64,000 bases of DNA from Salinicoccus sediminis (GTDB taxonomy: Bacteria > Bacillota > Bacilli > Staphylococcales > Salinicoccaceae): assembly GCF_000986795.1 (NCBI RefSeq), contig NZ_LAYZ01000025.1, forward strand, positions 124,001-188,000, written 5' to 3'. Shown here piece by piece: positions 43,415 through 52,404 of the stretch. Numbering within the stretch: position 1 is the first letter of the stretch; each line of letters starts with the position of its first letter. The notes beneath the pieces were generated by a model that saw only the letters and a program-made list of their open reading frames with translations, had not been told where the DNA came from and made no database searches. The position numbers and the translations under genes are program-made.

Positions 43415-43685
43415 AAACTTAAACGGCATAGATGGGATGAGTAGTTGCCGGGACAATTCACAGAGAGCTGCCTAAGGCTGAAATGCAGCATTGTCGCGGA
43501 AATGAACATGGTCCCTGAGCTGCAGCTGATTATGCCGCGGGTCCGCCCAATACAGCGGTACAGTACTGATTGATACTGTGTGAGGCTGGAACAGTGATGT
43601 TCCAGTGAATATGAGGTGGTACCGCGATGGGCTTTCGTCCTCCTGATCCTGTTTGAAAGCAGTAGGGATGTCGAAGGCTTTTTAT
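43415..43685 (+). promoter_or_regulatory. T-box riboswitch, probably methionine-specific
   Basis: Stem I contains AGAGAG (bulge) and GGCTGAAA. Near the 3' side of stem I is GAACATGGTCCC; ATG at 43508-43510 is the likely Met specifier codon. The T-box sequence AGGTGGTACCGCG is at 43614-43626, followed by TTCGTCC and a terminator ending in GGCTTTTT (43676-43683). Uncharged tRNA-Met should stabilise the antiterminator and switch on metI-metC. A methionine T-box before metI is known in staphylococci. Confidence 0.92.
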
Positions 43686-43703
43686 ATAAAGGAGGTTGTG
43701 ATA

Positions 43704-44795
43704 ATGGAAACGAAATTGGCACAAATAGGACTTAACACTGACCCCACAGGGGCAACCACCAATCCAATTTACACTGCTACAGCATACGAACACAGAAGTG
43801 TCGGGGCATCCACAGGCTATGATTATACCAGAACCAGTAATCCGACACGGTCGCATTTCGAGGAGGCGTTTGCAGAACTTGAAAATGGTATTGCTTCATT
43901 TGCAACATCCAGCGGTATGGCCGCGATTCAGCTTGTATGCGGCCTTTTCCGGCCTGGCGATGAGATATTGGTCAGTTTTGACTTATACGGCGGCACTTTC
44001 AGGATTTTTGATTTTTATGAATCCCAGTACGGCGTGAAATTCAAGTATGTGGATTTTGACGACCTTCCCGCAGTTAAAGGGGAGATTAACGGAAATACAA
44101 GGGCATTTTTCATCGAGCCCGTAACAAATCCGTCGATGATAGAAGTACCGCTTAAACCATTATATGAACTGGCATACAACCGGGGCATATTAACGATACT
44201 GGACAACACTTTCCTGACGCCGTATTACTATACACCCCTTAGCGATGGGGCGGATATTGTGCTGCATTCTGCTACCAAATATATCGGCGGCCATAACGAT
44301 GTACTTGCAGGCGTCGTTACAGTAAAGGATGCGCACCTCGCAGAAACATTTTCAGCACACCACAATATGGCAGGGGCAACATTATCTCCTTTTGACAGTT
44401 ATCTGCTGTTGAGGGGACTGAAAACACTTCACCTTCGCATGGAACGTGCAACAGGGAATGCCAAAATTCTTGCAGAGCATTTCACTGCAGATAAAACAGT
44501 CGACAAAGTGTTATACTCGGGCCGGACAGGTATGCTGAGTCTGCGTCTTAATGAGGCGTACAGCGCGGCCAAGGTGCTTGAAAATATAAAAGTCTGTACG
44601 TTTGCAGAAAGTCTGGGCGGCACAGAAACATTCATCACTTTTCCGTTCACACAGACGCATGCTGATATGCCTGATGAAGAGAAGGGCAGAAGAGGTATTG
44701 ATGAGCAGCTGCTGAGGGTTTCAACAGGTGTTGAAGATGTAGAAGATATCAAAGCCGACCTGATACAGGCTATAAATAAATCGAAAAGGGGATAG
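43704..44795 (+). CDS. metI: Cystathionine gamma-synthase / O-acetylhomoserine thiolyase
   Basis: A 363-residue Cys/Met metabolism PLP enzyme. It joins cysteine to activated homoserine, and in Bacillus MetI can also use sulfide. YDYTRTSNPTRSHFEEA lies near residue 38, and the Schiff-base lysine is in VLHSATKYIGGHNDVLAG near residue 191. The start ATG 43704 follows AAAGGAGG by 8 nt and sits just past the T-box terminator. Two nt separate it from metC. With the MetY-MetA operon, the window encodes both transsulfuration and direct sulfhydrylation. Confidence 0.93.
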   Translation: METKLAQIGLNTDPTGATTNPIYTATAYEHRSVGASTGYDYTRTSNPTRSHFEEAFAELENGIASFATSSGMAAIQLVCGLFRPGDEILVSFDLYGGTFRIFDFYESQYGVKFKYVDFDDLPAVKGEINGNTRAFFIEPVTNPSMIEVPLKPLYELAYNRGILTILDNTFLTPYYYTPLSDGADIVLHSATKYIGGHNDVLAGVVTVKDAHLAETFSAHHNMAGATLSPFDSYLLLRGLKTLHLRMERATGNAKILAEHFTADKTVDKVLYSGRTGMLSLRLNEAYSAAKVLENIKVCTFAESLGGTETFITFPFTQTHADMPDEEKGRRGIDEQLLRVSTGVEDVEDIKADLIQAINKSKRG

Positions 44796-44797
44796 AC

Positions 44798-45925
44798 ATG
44801 GATACCTCAATCGAAACAGACATGATCATCGACAATAAGCGGGGCAGGGAGTATGACACTGCCAACCAGCCGCTTTACTATTCAACCGCATTCATACGCA
44901 AGAGCCTTGACGACGAAGAAGCCCACCTTTATGTAAGGAACAGCAACCCGAACAGGGAGAAATTGGAAGAAAAACTTGCACGCCTTGAGAATGGAAATCA
45001 CGGGTTTGCATTCAATTCGGGAATGTCGGCAATAGCAGCTGCACTGATGACATGTTCCCCGGGAGACCATATCATAATGCCTGCCGATATGTACGGCGGC
45101 ACTTATGAACTCAGCAAAACCATATTGAAACGTTATCAGCTCAGCTTTTCAGCAGTGGATCAAACAGTTGCTGACAACGTTACAAACGCCATTACAGAAA
45201 ATACGAAAGCAATATATATCGAAACACCTTCCAATCCGACATTAAAAGTGACGGACATCAGAAAAATCGTTGAAATAGCGGGAAAAAACAACCTGATCAC
45301 CATAGTGGACAATACATTCATGACGCCCCTTGGACAGAACCCGCTCAGCCTCGGTGCTGATATCGTCGTTCACAGCGCCACAAAATTTCTCGGGGGACAC
45401 AGCGATGTGCTGGCAGGCGCAGTCATTTTAAATGACGAAAACCTTAAGACGAGTGTCCAGGAAATGCAGGTCGTCATGGGCACGGGACTCGGCACGTATG
45501 ATTGCTGGACACTGGGCCAGCATTTGAAAACACTGGCAATCCGCTGGAAGCAGACCACGGAAAACACGGAAAAGCTTTATCAGTTCTTCGACTCTCATGA
45601 AGGTGTCGGCGATATCTACTATCCAGGGAGAGACCCACTTCATCTGTCCCAGGCAAGTCATGGAGGAGCTGTAATAAGCTTCCGGATAAAAGACGAGTCG
45701 AAGGCGCAGGAATTCGTGGATAAACTGAATATACCTCTCGTTTCTGTAAGTCTGGGAGGGGTAGAATCCATATTGTCCCATCCGAGGACCTCCAGTCACC
45801 TGGCACTCACTGAAGATGAAAGACAGGACAGGGGCATTACTCAAGGGTTATTCAGACTTTCAGTTGGCATTGAGAAGTCTGACGATCTCATTGCAGACAT
45901 AAGACAGGCACTCGACAGCATATAA
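44798..45925 (+). CDS. metC: Cystathionine beta-lyase
   Basis: A 375-residue PLP enzyme that cleaves cystathionine to homocysteine. YVRNSNPNREKLEEKLARLE, VDNTFMTPLGQNPLSLGAD and the lysine motif [18 protein letters not shown] (near residue 196) place it in the Bacillus MetC/YjcJ group. It lies 2 nt after metI and is followed by a strong terminator. In S. aureus the operon continues with metF and metE, which are absent here. Confidence 0.92.
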   Translation: MDTSIETDMIIDNKRGREYDTANQPLYYSTAFIRKSLDDEEAHLYVRNSNPNREKLEEKLARLENGNHGFAFNSGMSAIAAALMTCSPGDHIIMPADMYGGTYELSKTILKRYQLSFSAVDQTVADNVTNAITENTKAIYIETPSNPTLKVTDIRKIVEIAGKNNLITIVDNTFMTPLGQNPLSLGADIVVHSATKFLGGHSDVLAGAVILNDENLKTSVQEMQVVMGTGLGTYDCWTLGQHLKTLAIRWKQTTENTEKLYQFFDSHEGVGDIYYPGRDPLHLSQASHGGAVISFRIKDESKAQEFVDKLNIPLVSVSLGGVESILSHPRTSSHLALTEDERQDRGITQGLFRLSVGIEKSDDLIADIRQALDSI

Positions 45926-45959
45926 AAACGGCATCCGGTCAATTGACCGGATGCCGTTT
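45924..45959 (+). terminator. Terminator of metI-metC
   Basis: A self-complementary 36-bp segment from AAAACGGCATCC to GGATGCCGTTTT with T run. Confidence 0.92.
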
Positions 45960-45971
45960 TTATTATATGTT

Positions 45972-46509
45972 TCATGGGAAAACTCCTTCAACTCCCATTT
46001 TTCCAAGCAGCTCTTCCACCTGAACTTCTGTACGCTGTACCAGTTCCTCATCCTGTATAGGAAAGGCTGAAGTTTTATCAATCTGGCTGTCCAGATAATA
46101 CACCCTTCAGTGTAGTGCCTTTCAGCGTCGAAATCAGCGGTTTAAGTGCATACTCCAGGGCCAGCAGATGGGATATACTGCCTCCCGACATTACCGGGAG
46201 CACCGGCTTGTCCTTCATGATATCCTGCGGAAGGATATCAAACAGACTTTTCAGCACTCCGGAGTAGGCTGCCTTGTACACCGGGGAGCCAACTATGATC
46301 CCTTTTGCATTGCGGATTTTTTCTGAAGTACCGGTTACTTCGGGGCTGTTGAAATTTCCAAACATCAGGTCTTCTCCGGGAATATCCCTCACTGATATAT
46401 GACCGATGGACAGACCTTTCTCATTGAGCCTGTCACCAATGTACCCGAGTACTTTCTGAGATCTGGAGTCAACGGACGGGCTGCCTGAAATGATTACAAT
46501 ATCATGCAT
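45972..46509 (-). pseudogene. NAD(P)H-dependent FMN reductase, frameshifted near its 3' end
   Basis: An SsuE-type flavin reductase starts at ATG 46507-46509 (RBS GGAAG) with IVIISGSPSVDSRSQKVLGY. GSPVYKAAYSGVLKSLFDIL lies near residue 75. The frame stops early at 46078 after TLKGVLSGQPD. Shifting by one base at GGG (46103-46105) gives VYYLDSQIDKTSAFPIQDEE and runs on to a TGA at 45972, restoring a family-like 178 residues. Either the tail is lost or the sequence has an extra G. It probably supplied FMNH2 to the monooxygenase encoded just upstream in the same operon. Confidence 0.8.
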
Positions 46510-46539
46510 GAAATCTTCCTTTCTGACCAATAATCAGCC

Positions 46540-47877
46540 TTATGCCTTTACATTTCCGGCTTTTTCTTTTGTATAACGGTTTTCCCTGAAGTCAAGTCCC
46601 AGATTTTCTCTGAGCGTCTCTCCGGAATATTCACGTGTATAGCTGCCTTCCTCTTCAAGCAAAGGTATGACATGTGCCAGAAATTCATCATACTGGCTGC
46701 CGAATGTCTGGGGTGTAAACACAAAACCATCTGCCGCTCCATTTTCCACCCATTCAATCATCTTATCTGCCACATGTCGGTAGGTCCCGGAAAAAACATC
46801 TTTCGGAGACGCTGTTTCCAGTGCCACCTCGCGGAGAGTGGAACCATGTTCATGAGCTTTCCTTTTTATATTGTCAGTAGTGGACCGGAAGCTGTTTTTA
46901 CCGACGTCCCCGATATCAGGAAAAGGCTCATCCAGCGGATGTACACTGAAGTCATAATGATCGAAAAATCTTCCCAGCACTTCCAGGGCCTTATCGATGG
47001 TAATCAGGTTCTTTATCTCCTCATGTCTTGCTGCAACGGCTTCTTCGGTTTCACCGATGATCGGGGACAGCGATGGGAGGATCAGCACATCTTCTTTCTT
47101 CCGGCTATTTTTAACAGCCTGGTCTTTGATGTCATCATAGTACTCCTTGTTGGTTTCGAATGAATGCGCATGGGTGAAGACCGCTTCACCGTACTTTGCC
47201 GCAAACGCTCTTCCCGTTTTTGAAGCACCCGCCTGAAAGATCACCGGCTGTCCCTGTCTGGACCGTTGAATGTTCAGCGGTCCTTTGATATTGAAAAAAT
47301 CCCCTTTGTAGTCCAGTGTATGAAGTTTTTCCCTATCAAAAAATTCTCCGGTCTCACGATTTCTGACAAAGGCATCATCCTCCCATGAATCCCAGAGCCC
47401 CTGGGCGACTTCTATATATTCGCCTGCCATTTCATACCTGGTCGAATGCTCCGGATGATTCCCTTTGCTGAAGTTTCCGGCACTGCCTTCAAGAGGCGTT
47501 GTAACGACGTTCCATCCCGCACGGCCATGGCTTATCTGATCGATTGTTGCCAGCTGTCTTGAAATATTGTAGGGTTCGCTGTATGTGGTCGATACAGTAC
47601 CTGCCAGACCGATCCGCGAAGTGAGCGGGGCAAGTGCTGACAGAAGTGTCAGAGGTTCGAAACGGTTGAGGAAATGCGGTATGGACTTCTCGTTGATATG
47701 GACACCGTCCGCTATAAACAGAAATTCAAAACCTGCCGCTTCCGCTCTTCTTGTAACATCCAGATAGTGTTCAAAATTTATACTGCCGTCTGTAACGGTA
47801 TCATCCGCCCGCCAGGAATAGGGATGTGAACCCGGTCCCTGGACGAGAAGTCCCAGCTTGATCTGCTTTCTGCTCAT
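46540..47877 (-). CDS. LLM-class FMN-dependent monooxygenase (NtaA/SnaA/DszA type)
   Basis: A 445-residue flavin-dependent oxygenase of the bacterial luciferase fold. Residues GLLVQGPGSHPYSWR, WNVVTTPLEGSAGNF and GASKTGRAFAAKYGEAVF are typical of the NtaA/SnaA/DszA/YxeK group, which attacks organosulfur or chelating substrates with FMNH2 and O2. ATG 47875-47877 follows GGAAGTGG. Downstream is a flavin reductase, and upstream are ABC permease and ATPase genes. The set resembles the B. subtilis yxe/ytm sulfur-amino-acid clusters. Confidence 0.87.
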   Translation of the reverse strand: MSRKQIKLGLLVQGPGSHPYSWRADDTVTDGSINFEHYLDVTRRAEAAGFEFLFIADGVHINEKSIPHFLNRFEPLTLLSALAPLTSRIGLAGTVSTTYSEPYNISRQLATIDQISHGRAGWNVVTTPLEGSAGNFSKGNHPEHSTRYEMAGEYIEVAQGLWDSWEDDAFVRNRETGEFFDREKLHTLDYKGDFFNIKGPLNIQRSRQGQPVIFQAGASKTGRAFAAKYGEAVFTHAHSFETNKEYYDDIKDQAVKNSRKKEDVLILPSLSPIIGETEEAVAARHEEIKNLITIDKALEVLGRFFDHYDFSVHPLDEPFPDIGDVGKNSFRSTTDNIKRKAHEHGSTLREVALETASPKDVFSGTYRHVADKMIEWVENGAADGFVFTPQTFGSQYDEFLAHVIPLLEEEGSYTREYSGETLRENLGLDFRENRYTKEKAGNVKA

Positions 47878-47921
47878 GGTTAAACCACTTCCCATTCATA
47901 ATTTTTCCCTGCTCTTTAGCG

Positions 47922-48593
47922 CTACGCTTCATAGGGTTTGTTGATTCTTGCTTCATACCATTTCTGAAGCCAGCTGTAGAGTATGGTCATACCCCAATAT
48001 ATGATGCCGACTGCGAGATACGCTTCAAAAAATTGTAGCGTTGCCGTAGCGAGAAGCTTCCCCTGCGCCAGCAGTTCTGTAACACCGATTGTGAAGGCCA
48101 GGGAAGAGTTCTTTATCAGACCTATGAACATGTTTCCGGTAGCCGGGACTGCATTTCTTACTGCCTGGGGCAGTACAATGCCCCATACCGCCTGGCGATA
48201 TGTAAGGCCGGTCGATATTGCCGCTTCGGTCTGTCCTTTATCCACGGATGTGAGTGCCGCCCTGAATATCTCTGCGAGATAGGCTGAAGTATTCAGGCTG
48301 AACGCGATGATTGCGGCATTCACTGCCGAAATTGAATTCAGCCACGGGAAGAGCTGGGGCAGTCCGAAGTAGATCATCAGAAGCTGTACAAGGACAGGCG
48401 TACCCCGGAAGAAAGAGATATACAGTTTTGACAACTGTACGGCCGCAGGGATTTTATTGACAAGGATCAGTGACAGCGCTATACCGACGATAACTGCGAT
48501 GATCATAGATACGATTGCAAGATATAGAGTGATCGGAATATACACCAGCAGCTCAGGTAATATTTCAATCATATATCTGATATCAAAATTCAT
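47922..48593 (-). CDS. Polar amino acid ABC transporter permease
   Basis: A 223-residue inner-membrane permease of the His/Glu/Arg/opine family with about five helices. The EAA loop is EAAISTGLTYRQAVWGIVLP near residue 142. It is most like the cystine/S-methylcysteine permeases TcyB/TcyL/YxeN. It lies 13 nt after its ATPase gene. No substrate-binding protein gene is in the cluster. Confidence 0.88.
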   Translation of the reverse strand: MNFDIRYMIEILPELLVYIPITLYLAIVSMIIAVIVGIALSLILVNKIPAAVQLSKLYISFFRGTPVLVQLLMIYFGLPQLFPWLNSISAVNAAIIAFSLNTSAYLAEIFRAALTSVDKGQTEAAISTGLTYRQAVWGIVLPQAVRNAVPATGNMFIGLIKNSSLAFTIGVTELLAQGKLLATATLQFFEAYLAVGIIYWGMTILYSWLQKWYEARINKPYEA

Positions 48594-48606
48594 GGGATGC
48601 CTCCTT

Positions 48607-49392
48607 TTAAACTGTTAACAGCTCCGGTTCATTTTCTTCCTGCGAGCCCACTGTCTGCTGTGTTGTATAATTCTTCAGGAATTTCCTGGTCCGCTCATTC
48701 TGAGGGTCGTCGAATACTTCTCCCGGATGTCCTTCTTCGACGATGTTGCCGTCGGCCATGAATATCACCCTGTCGGCGATTTCCCTGGCAAAATCCATTT
48801 CATGTGTCACTATGATCATCGTCTTGTCATTTTTGGATATATCCGAAATCACCTTCAGCACTTCGCCCACCCACTCAGGATCAAGCGAGGATGTAGGTTC
48901 ATCAAACAATAATGCATGAGGGTCCACAGCCAGTGCCCTTGCTATGCCAACCCTTTGCTGCTGACCGCCGGATAAAGACACCGGATAATGTTTTGCTTTG
49001 TCCAGGATGCCCACCTGTCTGAGCAGTCTTTCACCGATTTTCACAGCTTCTTCCGAGCCTGCTTTTTTTGAAGCTGCCAGAGGGTAGGTGATATTATCCA
49101 AAGCCGTTTTGTTTTTGAACAGATTGTAATGCTGGAAGACCATTGCGGTCTCCATTCTCAGTCTGTTGATTGTCGACTTCTTCACTTTTTTTGTCTCAGC
49201 CGTGACCCCGCCTATGCTTATGAGCCCTGCATCAGGTTTCTCCAAATAGTTCAGGCATCTTAGCAGAGTTGACTTCCCCGATCCAGACGGACCGATTATG
49301 GCTACCGTTTCTCCGTCATTCACTTCAAAATTGATATCCTTCAGCACCTCGATATTGTTGAATGCTTTCTTAAGACCCGAGACTTTGATCAC
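48607..49392 (-). CDS. Polar amino acid ABC transporter ATPase
   Basis: A 261-residue ATPase. Walker A GPSGSGKSTLL near residue 34, signature LSGGQQQR near residue 138, Walker B ALLFDEPTSSLDPE near residue 158, and switch His in IIVTHEM. Start GTG 49390-49392 is taken because GGAGGGG lies 4 nt upstream. A longer reading upstream lacks any RBS. It resembles TcyC/TcyN cystine ATPases. Confidence 0.9.
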   Translation of the reverse strand: MIKVSGLKKAFNNIEVLKDINFEVNDGETVAIIGPSGSGKSTLLRCLNYLEKPDAGLISIGGVTAETKKVKKSTINRLRMETAMVFQHYNLFKNKTALDNITYPLAASKKAGSEEAVKIGERLLRQVGILDKAKHYPVSLSGGQQQRVGIARALAVDPHALLFDEPTSSLDPEWVGEVLKVISDISKNDKTMIIVTHEMDFAREIADRVIFMADGNIVEEGHPGEVFDDPQNERTRKFLKNYTTQQTVGSQEENEPELLTV

Positions 49393-49493
49393 AGAACCCC
49401 TCCAAATTCCTACCCAAAAAGTATGATTAATGATGCCAAGTATACCACCCTGCTTGCTGAGGGACAAGATGCCGTATTATAGTTTTTTCATTT

Positions 49494-50408
49494 TCACTTA
49501 TAGAGAGTGTCTATAATTGCTGTTTCGGCTGGCACGTCATAAGCGGTTTCCCCGATGATGCTGATGACTTCCTTTATGCTGGCTGAGTCTGAGTTCTCCC
49601 GATAGATCATATCCGTCTTCAGTGCAACGTCGGTCAATTGAGGTATGTCGATTGCATGCAGTAGTCCTCCCTCAATTTCCCTCCGGACACTGAGTTCCGG
49701 TAAAAACCCAATGGCCGAGTGGTTCAAAATGATGCCTTTGGCTGTCTCCATGCTGTCCACTTCATATTTGATATCAGGCTGTCTTTCCAGTTTCATAAAC
49801 AGATTATTCACCATTGTCCAATCCATCGATCCGCAGGCAAAAAATACGATTGTGTGCCCACTGAGCTTCTCTGCATCCGGCTGACTTCCTATGAATCCAT
49901 GTCCCTGTGGCACAATGAGCCTTATTGGACTCTCCAAGGCTCTGTGTATGCTCAATCCGGGTGCTGATACATTGCTTGCAAAACCGAGGTCGGCTTCTCC
50001 TCGCGAAACCATGCGTACGACCTCTTCACTCGGTGCAGTAATTATCTTTACATTCAATTCAGGAAGCACTTTTTTAACTGCGGCAAGAATGTCTGGAAGA
50101 AGATAACAGGAAGCCAGACTGGAACTGGCGACAGTGAGCCTGTTGTCATTCCTGCTGTCATCCAGATAGGCTTTTCCTTTTTTCAGAGTATCCACCATAT
50201 TTTCTGCAAAAGGCAGAAATCCCGAACCTTTTTCAGTCAGTATCAGCCGGCGCCCACTGCGCTCAAACAGCTGTGCACCAAGTTCACGTTCAAGTGATTT
50301 TATTCTTGAGCTAACAGAAGGCTGGGACAGAAAGAGTACTTTGGAAGCTTTGTTGATACTTCCGAAATGATTGACATGTACAAATGCTTCCAGATTTTCT
50401 ATATTCAT
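49494..50408 (-). CDS. LysR family regulator of the organosulfur cluster
   Basis: A 304-residue LysR protein with an N-terminal winged helix (GSINKASKVLFLSQPSVSSRIKSLERELGA region) and an effector domain. It lies 101 bp upstream of the ABC ATPase gene in the same direction, so it probably activates the transport and monooxygenase genes, as YtlI/CysL-type regulators do in Bacillus. Start ATG 50408. Confidence 0.87.
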   Translation of the reverse strand: MNIENLEAFVHVNHFGSINKASKVLFLSQPSVSSRIKSLERELGAQLFERSGRRLILTEKGSGFLPFAENMVDTLKKGKAYLDDSRNDNRLTVASSSLASCYLLPDILAAVKKVLPELNVKIITAPSEEVVRMVSRGEADLGFASNVSAPGLSIHRALESPIRLIVPQGHGFIGSQPDAEKLSGHTIVFFACGSMDWTMVNNLFMKLERQPDIKYEVDSMETAKGIILNHSAIGFLPELSVRREIEGGLLHAIDIPQLTDVALKTDMIYRENSDSASIKEVISIIGETAYDVPAETAIIDTLYK

Positions 50409-50581
50409 AGCGACGCCTCCTCAATAATTCTCTACAGGTTTTGTATCCACATTGATATCATATTATATAAATAGGAATTAAAAGTGTAAACAGTTTGATT
50501 TTTTTAAATCAGTAGCAATATGGTATATTTGATGATAAGAGGGTATTTATCAAGTAGGCTTTATAGAAGGAGGAATTCAAA

Positions 50582-51082
50582 ATGTTATCTGAGAAATTGA
50601 AAGAAGCTTTGAATAACCAGATGAACAATGAATTTGCAGCTGCGCATGAATATATGGCAATGGCAGCATATTGTGAGTCCAGAAGCTATGATGGTTTTGC
50701 CAATTTTTATATCCAGCAGGCCAAAGAGGAACGATTCCATGGCACAAAACTTTATGACTACCTGAATGACCGGGGTGTTCACGCGATTTTCAAGGAAATC
50801 CCGGCACCTGCAACTGACTATAATTCCATCCTTGATACTTTCAAGGCCGGGCTTGCACAGGAGAAGGAAGTGACGAAATCATTCTATAACATCTCTGATA
50901 TCGCCACTGATGAAAAGGAGTACGCAACATTATCCTTCATCCGATGGTTCCTTGATGAGCAGGTGGAGGAAGAGGCGACATTCGAACGCCATATCGACTA
51001 TATCGAAAGGATCAAAGATGATGCCAATGCTCTGTTCATTTATGAAAGAGAGCTTGGGAAGCGGGATTTCAATGAAGCGTAG
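50582..51082 (+). CDS. ftnA: Ferritin
   Basis: A 166-residue non-heme ferritin. Ferroxidase ligands are visible in [20 protein letters not shown] and [15 protein letters not shown], with further helices ending [15 protein letters not shown]. Ferritins store iron as 24-mers in the cytosol. AAGGAGG precedes the ATG. The 170-bp upstream region is AT-rich, as expected for PerR- or Fur-type control, but I cannot assign a clear operator. Confidence 0.95.
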   Translation: MLSEKLKEALNNQMNNEFAAAHEYMAMAAYCESRSYDGFANFYIQQAKEERFHGTKLYDYLNDRGVHAIFKEIPAPATDYNSILDTFKAGLAQEKEVTKSFYNISDIATDEKEYATLSFIRWFLDEQVEEEATFERHIDYIERIKDDANALFIYERELGKRDFNEA

Positions 51083-51087
51083 GCGTC

Positions 51088-51119
51088 AAAAAATGGACCG
51101 GCACTGCCGGTCCATTTTT
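51088..51119. terminator. Bidirectional terminator after ftnA
   Basis: AAAATGGACCGGC / GCCGGTCCATTTT with A and T runs. Confidence 0.9.
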
Positions 51120-51128
51120 ATATCTCTT

Positions 51129-51272
51129 TCACATCATTGACAGCTGCATGACAATTTTCCTGAAGCCTTCCTCCTCATGCTTCATGCTGCCCTGTATGGT
51201 CGAACCGACCGACGTCTTGATCTGACCTTTCAGAACCTCTCTCCTAATTGAAATTTTCCTGGCTGGATGCAT
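51129..51272 (-). CDS. Possible 47-codon small ORF
   Basis: From ATG 51270-51272 to TGA 51129. The peptide is basic and ends GFRKIVMQLSMM. AGGAGAGAGG occurs inside the frame at codons 10-13 but has no standard start after it. The shared bidirectional terminator would end such a transcript. It may be a gene remnant; confidence is low. Confidence 0.25.
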   Translation of the reverse strand: MHPARKISIRREVLKGQIKTSVGSTIQGSMKHEEEGFRKIVMQLSMM

Positions 51273-51343
51273 TGTAAGGCGTAACCATGATTCTGTCCTG
51301 TACACTTGTATAATGTTATAATCTGCCTCAGGGAGGCCATACC

Positions 51344-52105
51344 ATGAATGACCTTAACATGATGTTCCGCAAGCGGATCCGTTTACAGACAAATTTCCAG
51401 ATTGCATTCGAGAACCTTGAAAATGTTCTTGAACTGACGGCACAGGCACTGCCGTTTGAAAACACTGCCGTCATGTTCAACCGGACGAATGCCATCAGCC
51501 GGGATAACCTGATTGAAAAGATGCTCATACAGAACGAAGGGGGACTCTGCTATGAACTGAATCCACTGTTACACTTGTTTTTATCGGAAAACGACTTCGA
51601 TTCTGCAATGTATTACGGCAGAGTTCATAACGGCACGGACTTCGGTACTAAAACACATGTCATGTTTCTTGTGAAACATGGGAGGAGAGCCTATCTCATC
51701 GATACAGGTTTCGGTGGGAACCTGCCGCTCAGACCGGTTCCTATGAATGGTGATACTGTGCATTCCAGAAACGGATCGTTTAAAGTCACTGAAGTGTCAG
51801 ACGGCCATGTTCTGATGATGAACCTTGCCACATCTCAAAAAGGGTGGATACCCGGTTATAAGTTCTACCTCAACGATCCAGTAGCGGGAATCGGGGAACT
51901 GGATCGTGTTCAGAAGATCATAAAAGAGAGCGAAACTTCCCCGTTCAATAAAGAGCCGCTTATTACAGCATTCACAGAAGCTGGCAGACACACGCTTACC
52001 GATAAAAATTATACGATCTGGGCGGATGGTCATGTTAAAAAAACAGAAGTCCTGCCCGGGCAATTCTATGAATTAGCAGAAAAATACTTCAACCTGAAAA
52101 TTTAG
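51344..52105 (+). CDS. Arylamine N-acetyltransferase
   Basis: A 253-residue NAT. The catalytic triad is visible: Cys in NEGGLCYELNPLL near residue 69, His in GTKTHVMFLV near residue 107, and Asp in LIDTGFGGNLPLRP near residue 122. Acetyl-CoA-dependent acetylation of arylamines or hydrazines is the family activity. TATAAT elements lie at 51309-51321. A 53-codon membrane gene follows 20 nt downstream. Confidence 0.9.
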   Translation: MNDLNMMFRKRIRLQTNFQIAFENLENVLELTAQALPFENTAVMFNRTNAISRDNLIEKMLIQNEGGLCYELNPLLHLFLSENDFDSAMYYGRVHNGTDFGTKTHVMFLVKHGRRAYLIDTGFGGNLPLRPVPMNGDTVHSRNGSFKVTEVSDGHVLMMNLATSQKGWIPGYKFYLNDPVAGIGELDRVQKIIKESETSPFNKEPLITAFTEAGRHTLTDKNYTIWADGHVKKTEVLPGQFYELAEKYFNLKI

Positions 52106-52125
52106 ATCTGATTAGGAGCAGAAAC

Positions 52126-52287
52126 ATGAATATGTTTTTCATTTCATTCCTGGTACTGCCGGTACTTGCCTTCATCACCTTATTGCTGCTGACTGACAGC
52201 CTGGTCTATGCAATCATTGCATTGCTCATCACAGACCTTGTCTTCACAATATTGTTCATAAAGAACAAAAAACAGATGAAGAAGTAG
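52126..52287 (+). CDS. 53-residue two-helix membrane protein
   Basis: ATG 52126 follows AGGAGC. Two hydrophobic helices (FFISFLVLPVLAFITLLLL and YAIIALLITDLVFTILFI) end in a basic tail, KNKKQMKK. It probably shares a transcript with the acetyltransferase gene. I do not recognise it; a similarly built protein is encoded at 57307. Confidence 0.65.
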   Translation: MNMFFISFLVLPVLAFITLLLLTDSLVYAIIALLITDLVFTILFIKNKKQMKK

Positions 52288-52300
52288 CGGAATACACCAT

Positions 52301-52329
52301 TTGACATATCCCACAAGGTATAGTAAAGT
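52301..52329 (+). promoter_or_regulatory. Promoter of the PadR operon
   Basis: TTGACA (52301-52306), 17 bp, TAAAGT (52324-52329). Confidence 0.6.
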
Positions 52330-52335
52330 GTACCC

Positions 52336-52362
52336 AAGCTATTTTGCATAACAAAATAGCTT
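52336..52362 (+). promoter_or_regulatory. 11-bp-arm dyad at the padR transcription start
   Basis: AAGCTATTTTG-CATAA-CAAAATAGCTT followed by TT. It begins where the padR promoter would start transcription. It can act as terminator for the upstream small gene, as a PadR operator, or both. Confidence 0.55.
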
Positions 52363-52404
52363 TTATTCCACCTCGCTATCATGTAATGCAAAGTAGGTGA
52401 AGAC

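Noticed and set aside
43262-43444. 60-codon open frame on the plus strand before the T-box
   Set aside because: It covers the TTGACT-17-TATATT promoter and the 5' end of the T-box, has no RBS and looks like AT-rich chance sequence.
45860-46081. 73-codon minus-strand frame through the metC terminator
   Set aside because: It passes through the terminator and metC; the real coding signal there is the shifted frame of the FMN reductase.
50409-50581. Fur or PerR box before ferritin
   Set aside because: AT-rich partial matches only; none reaches the 15- or 19-bp consensus convincingly.
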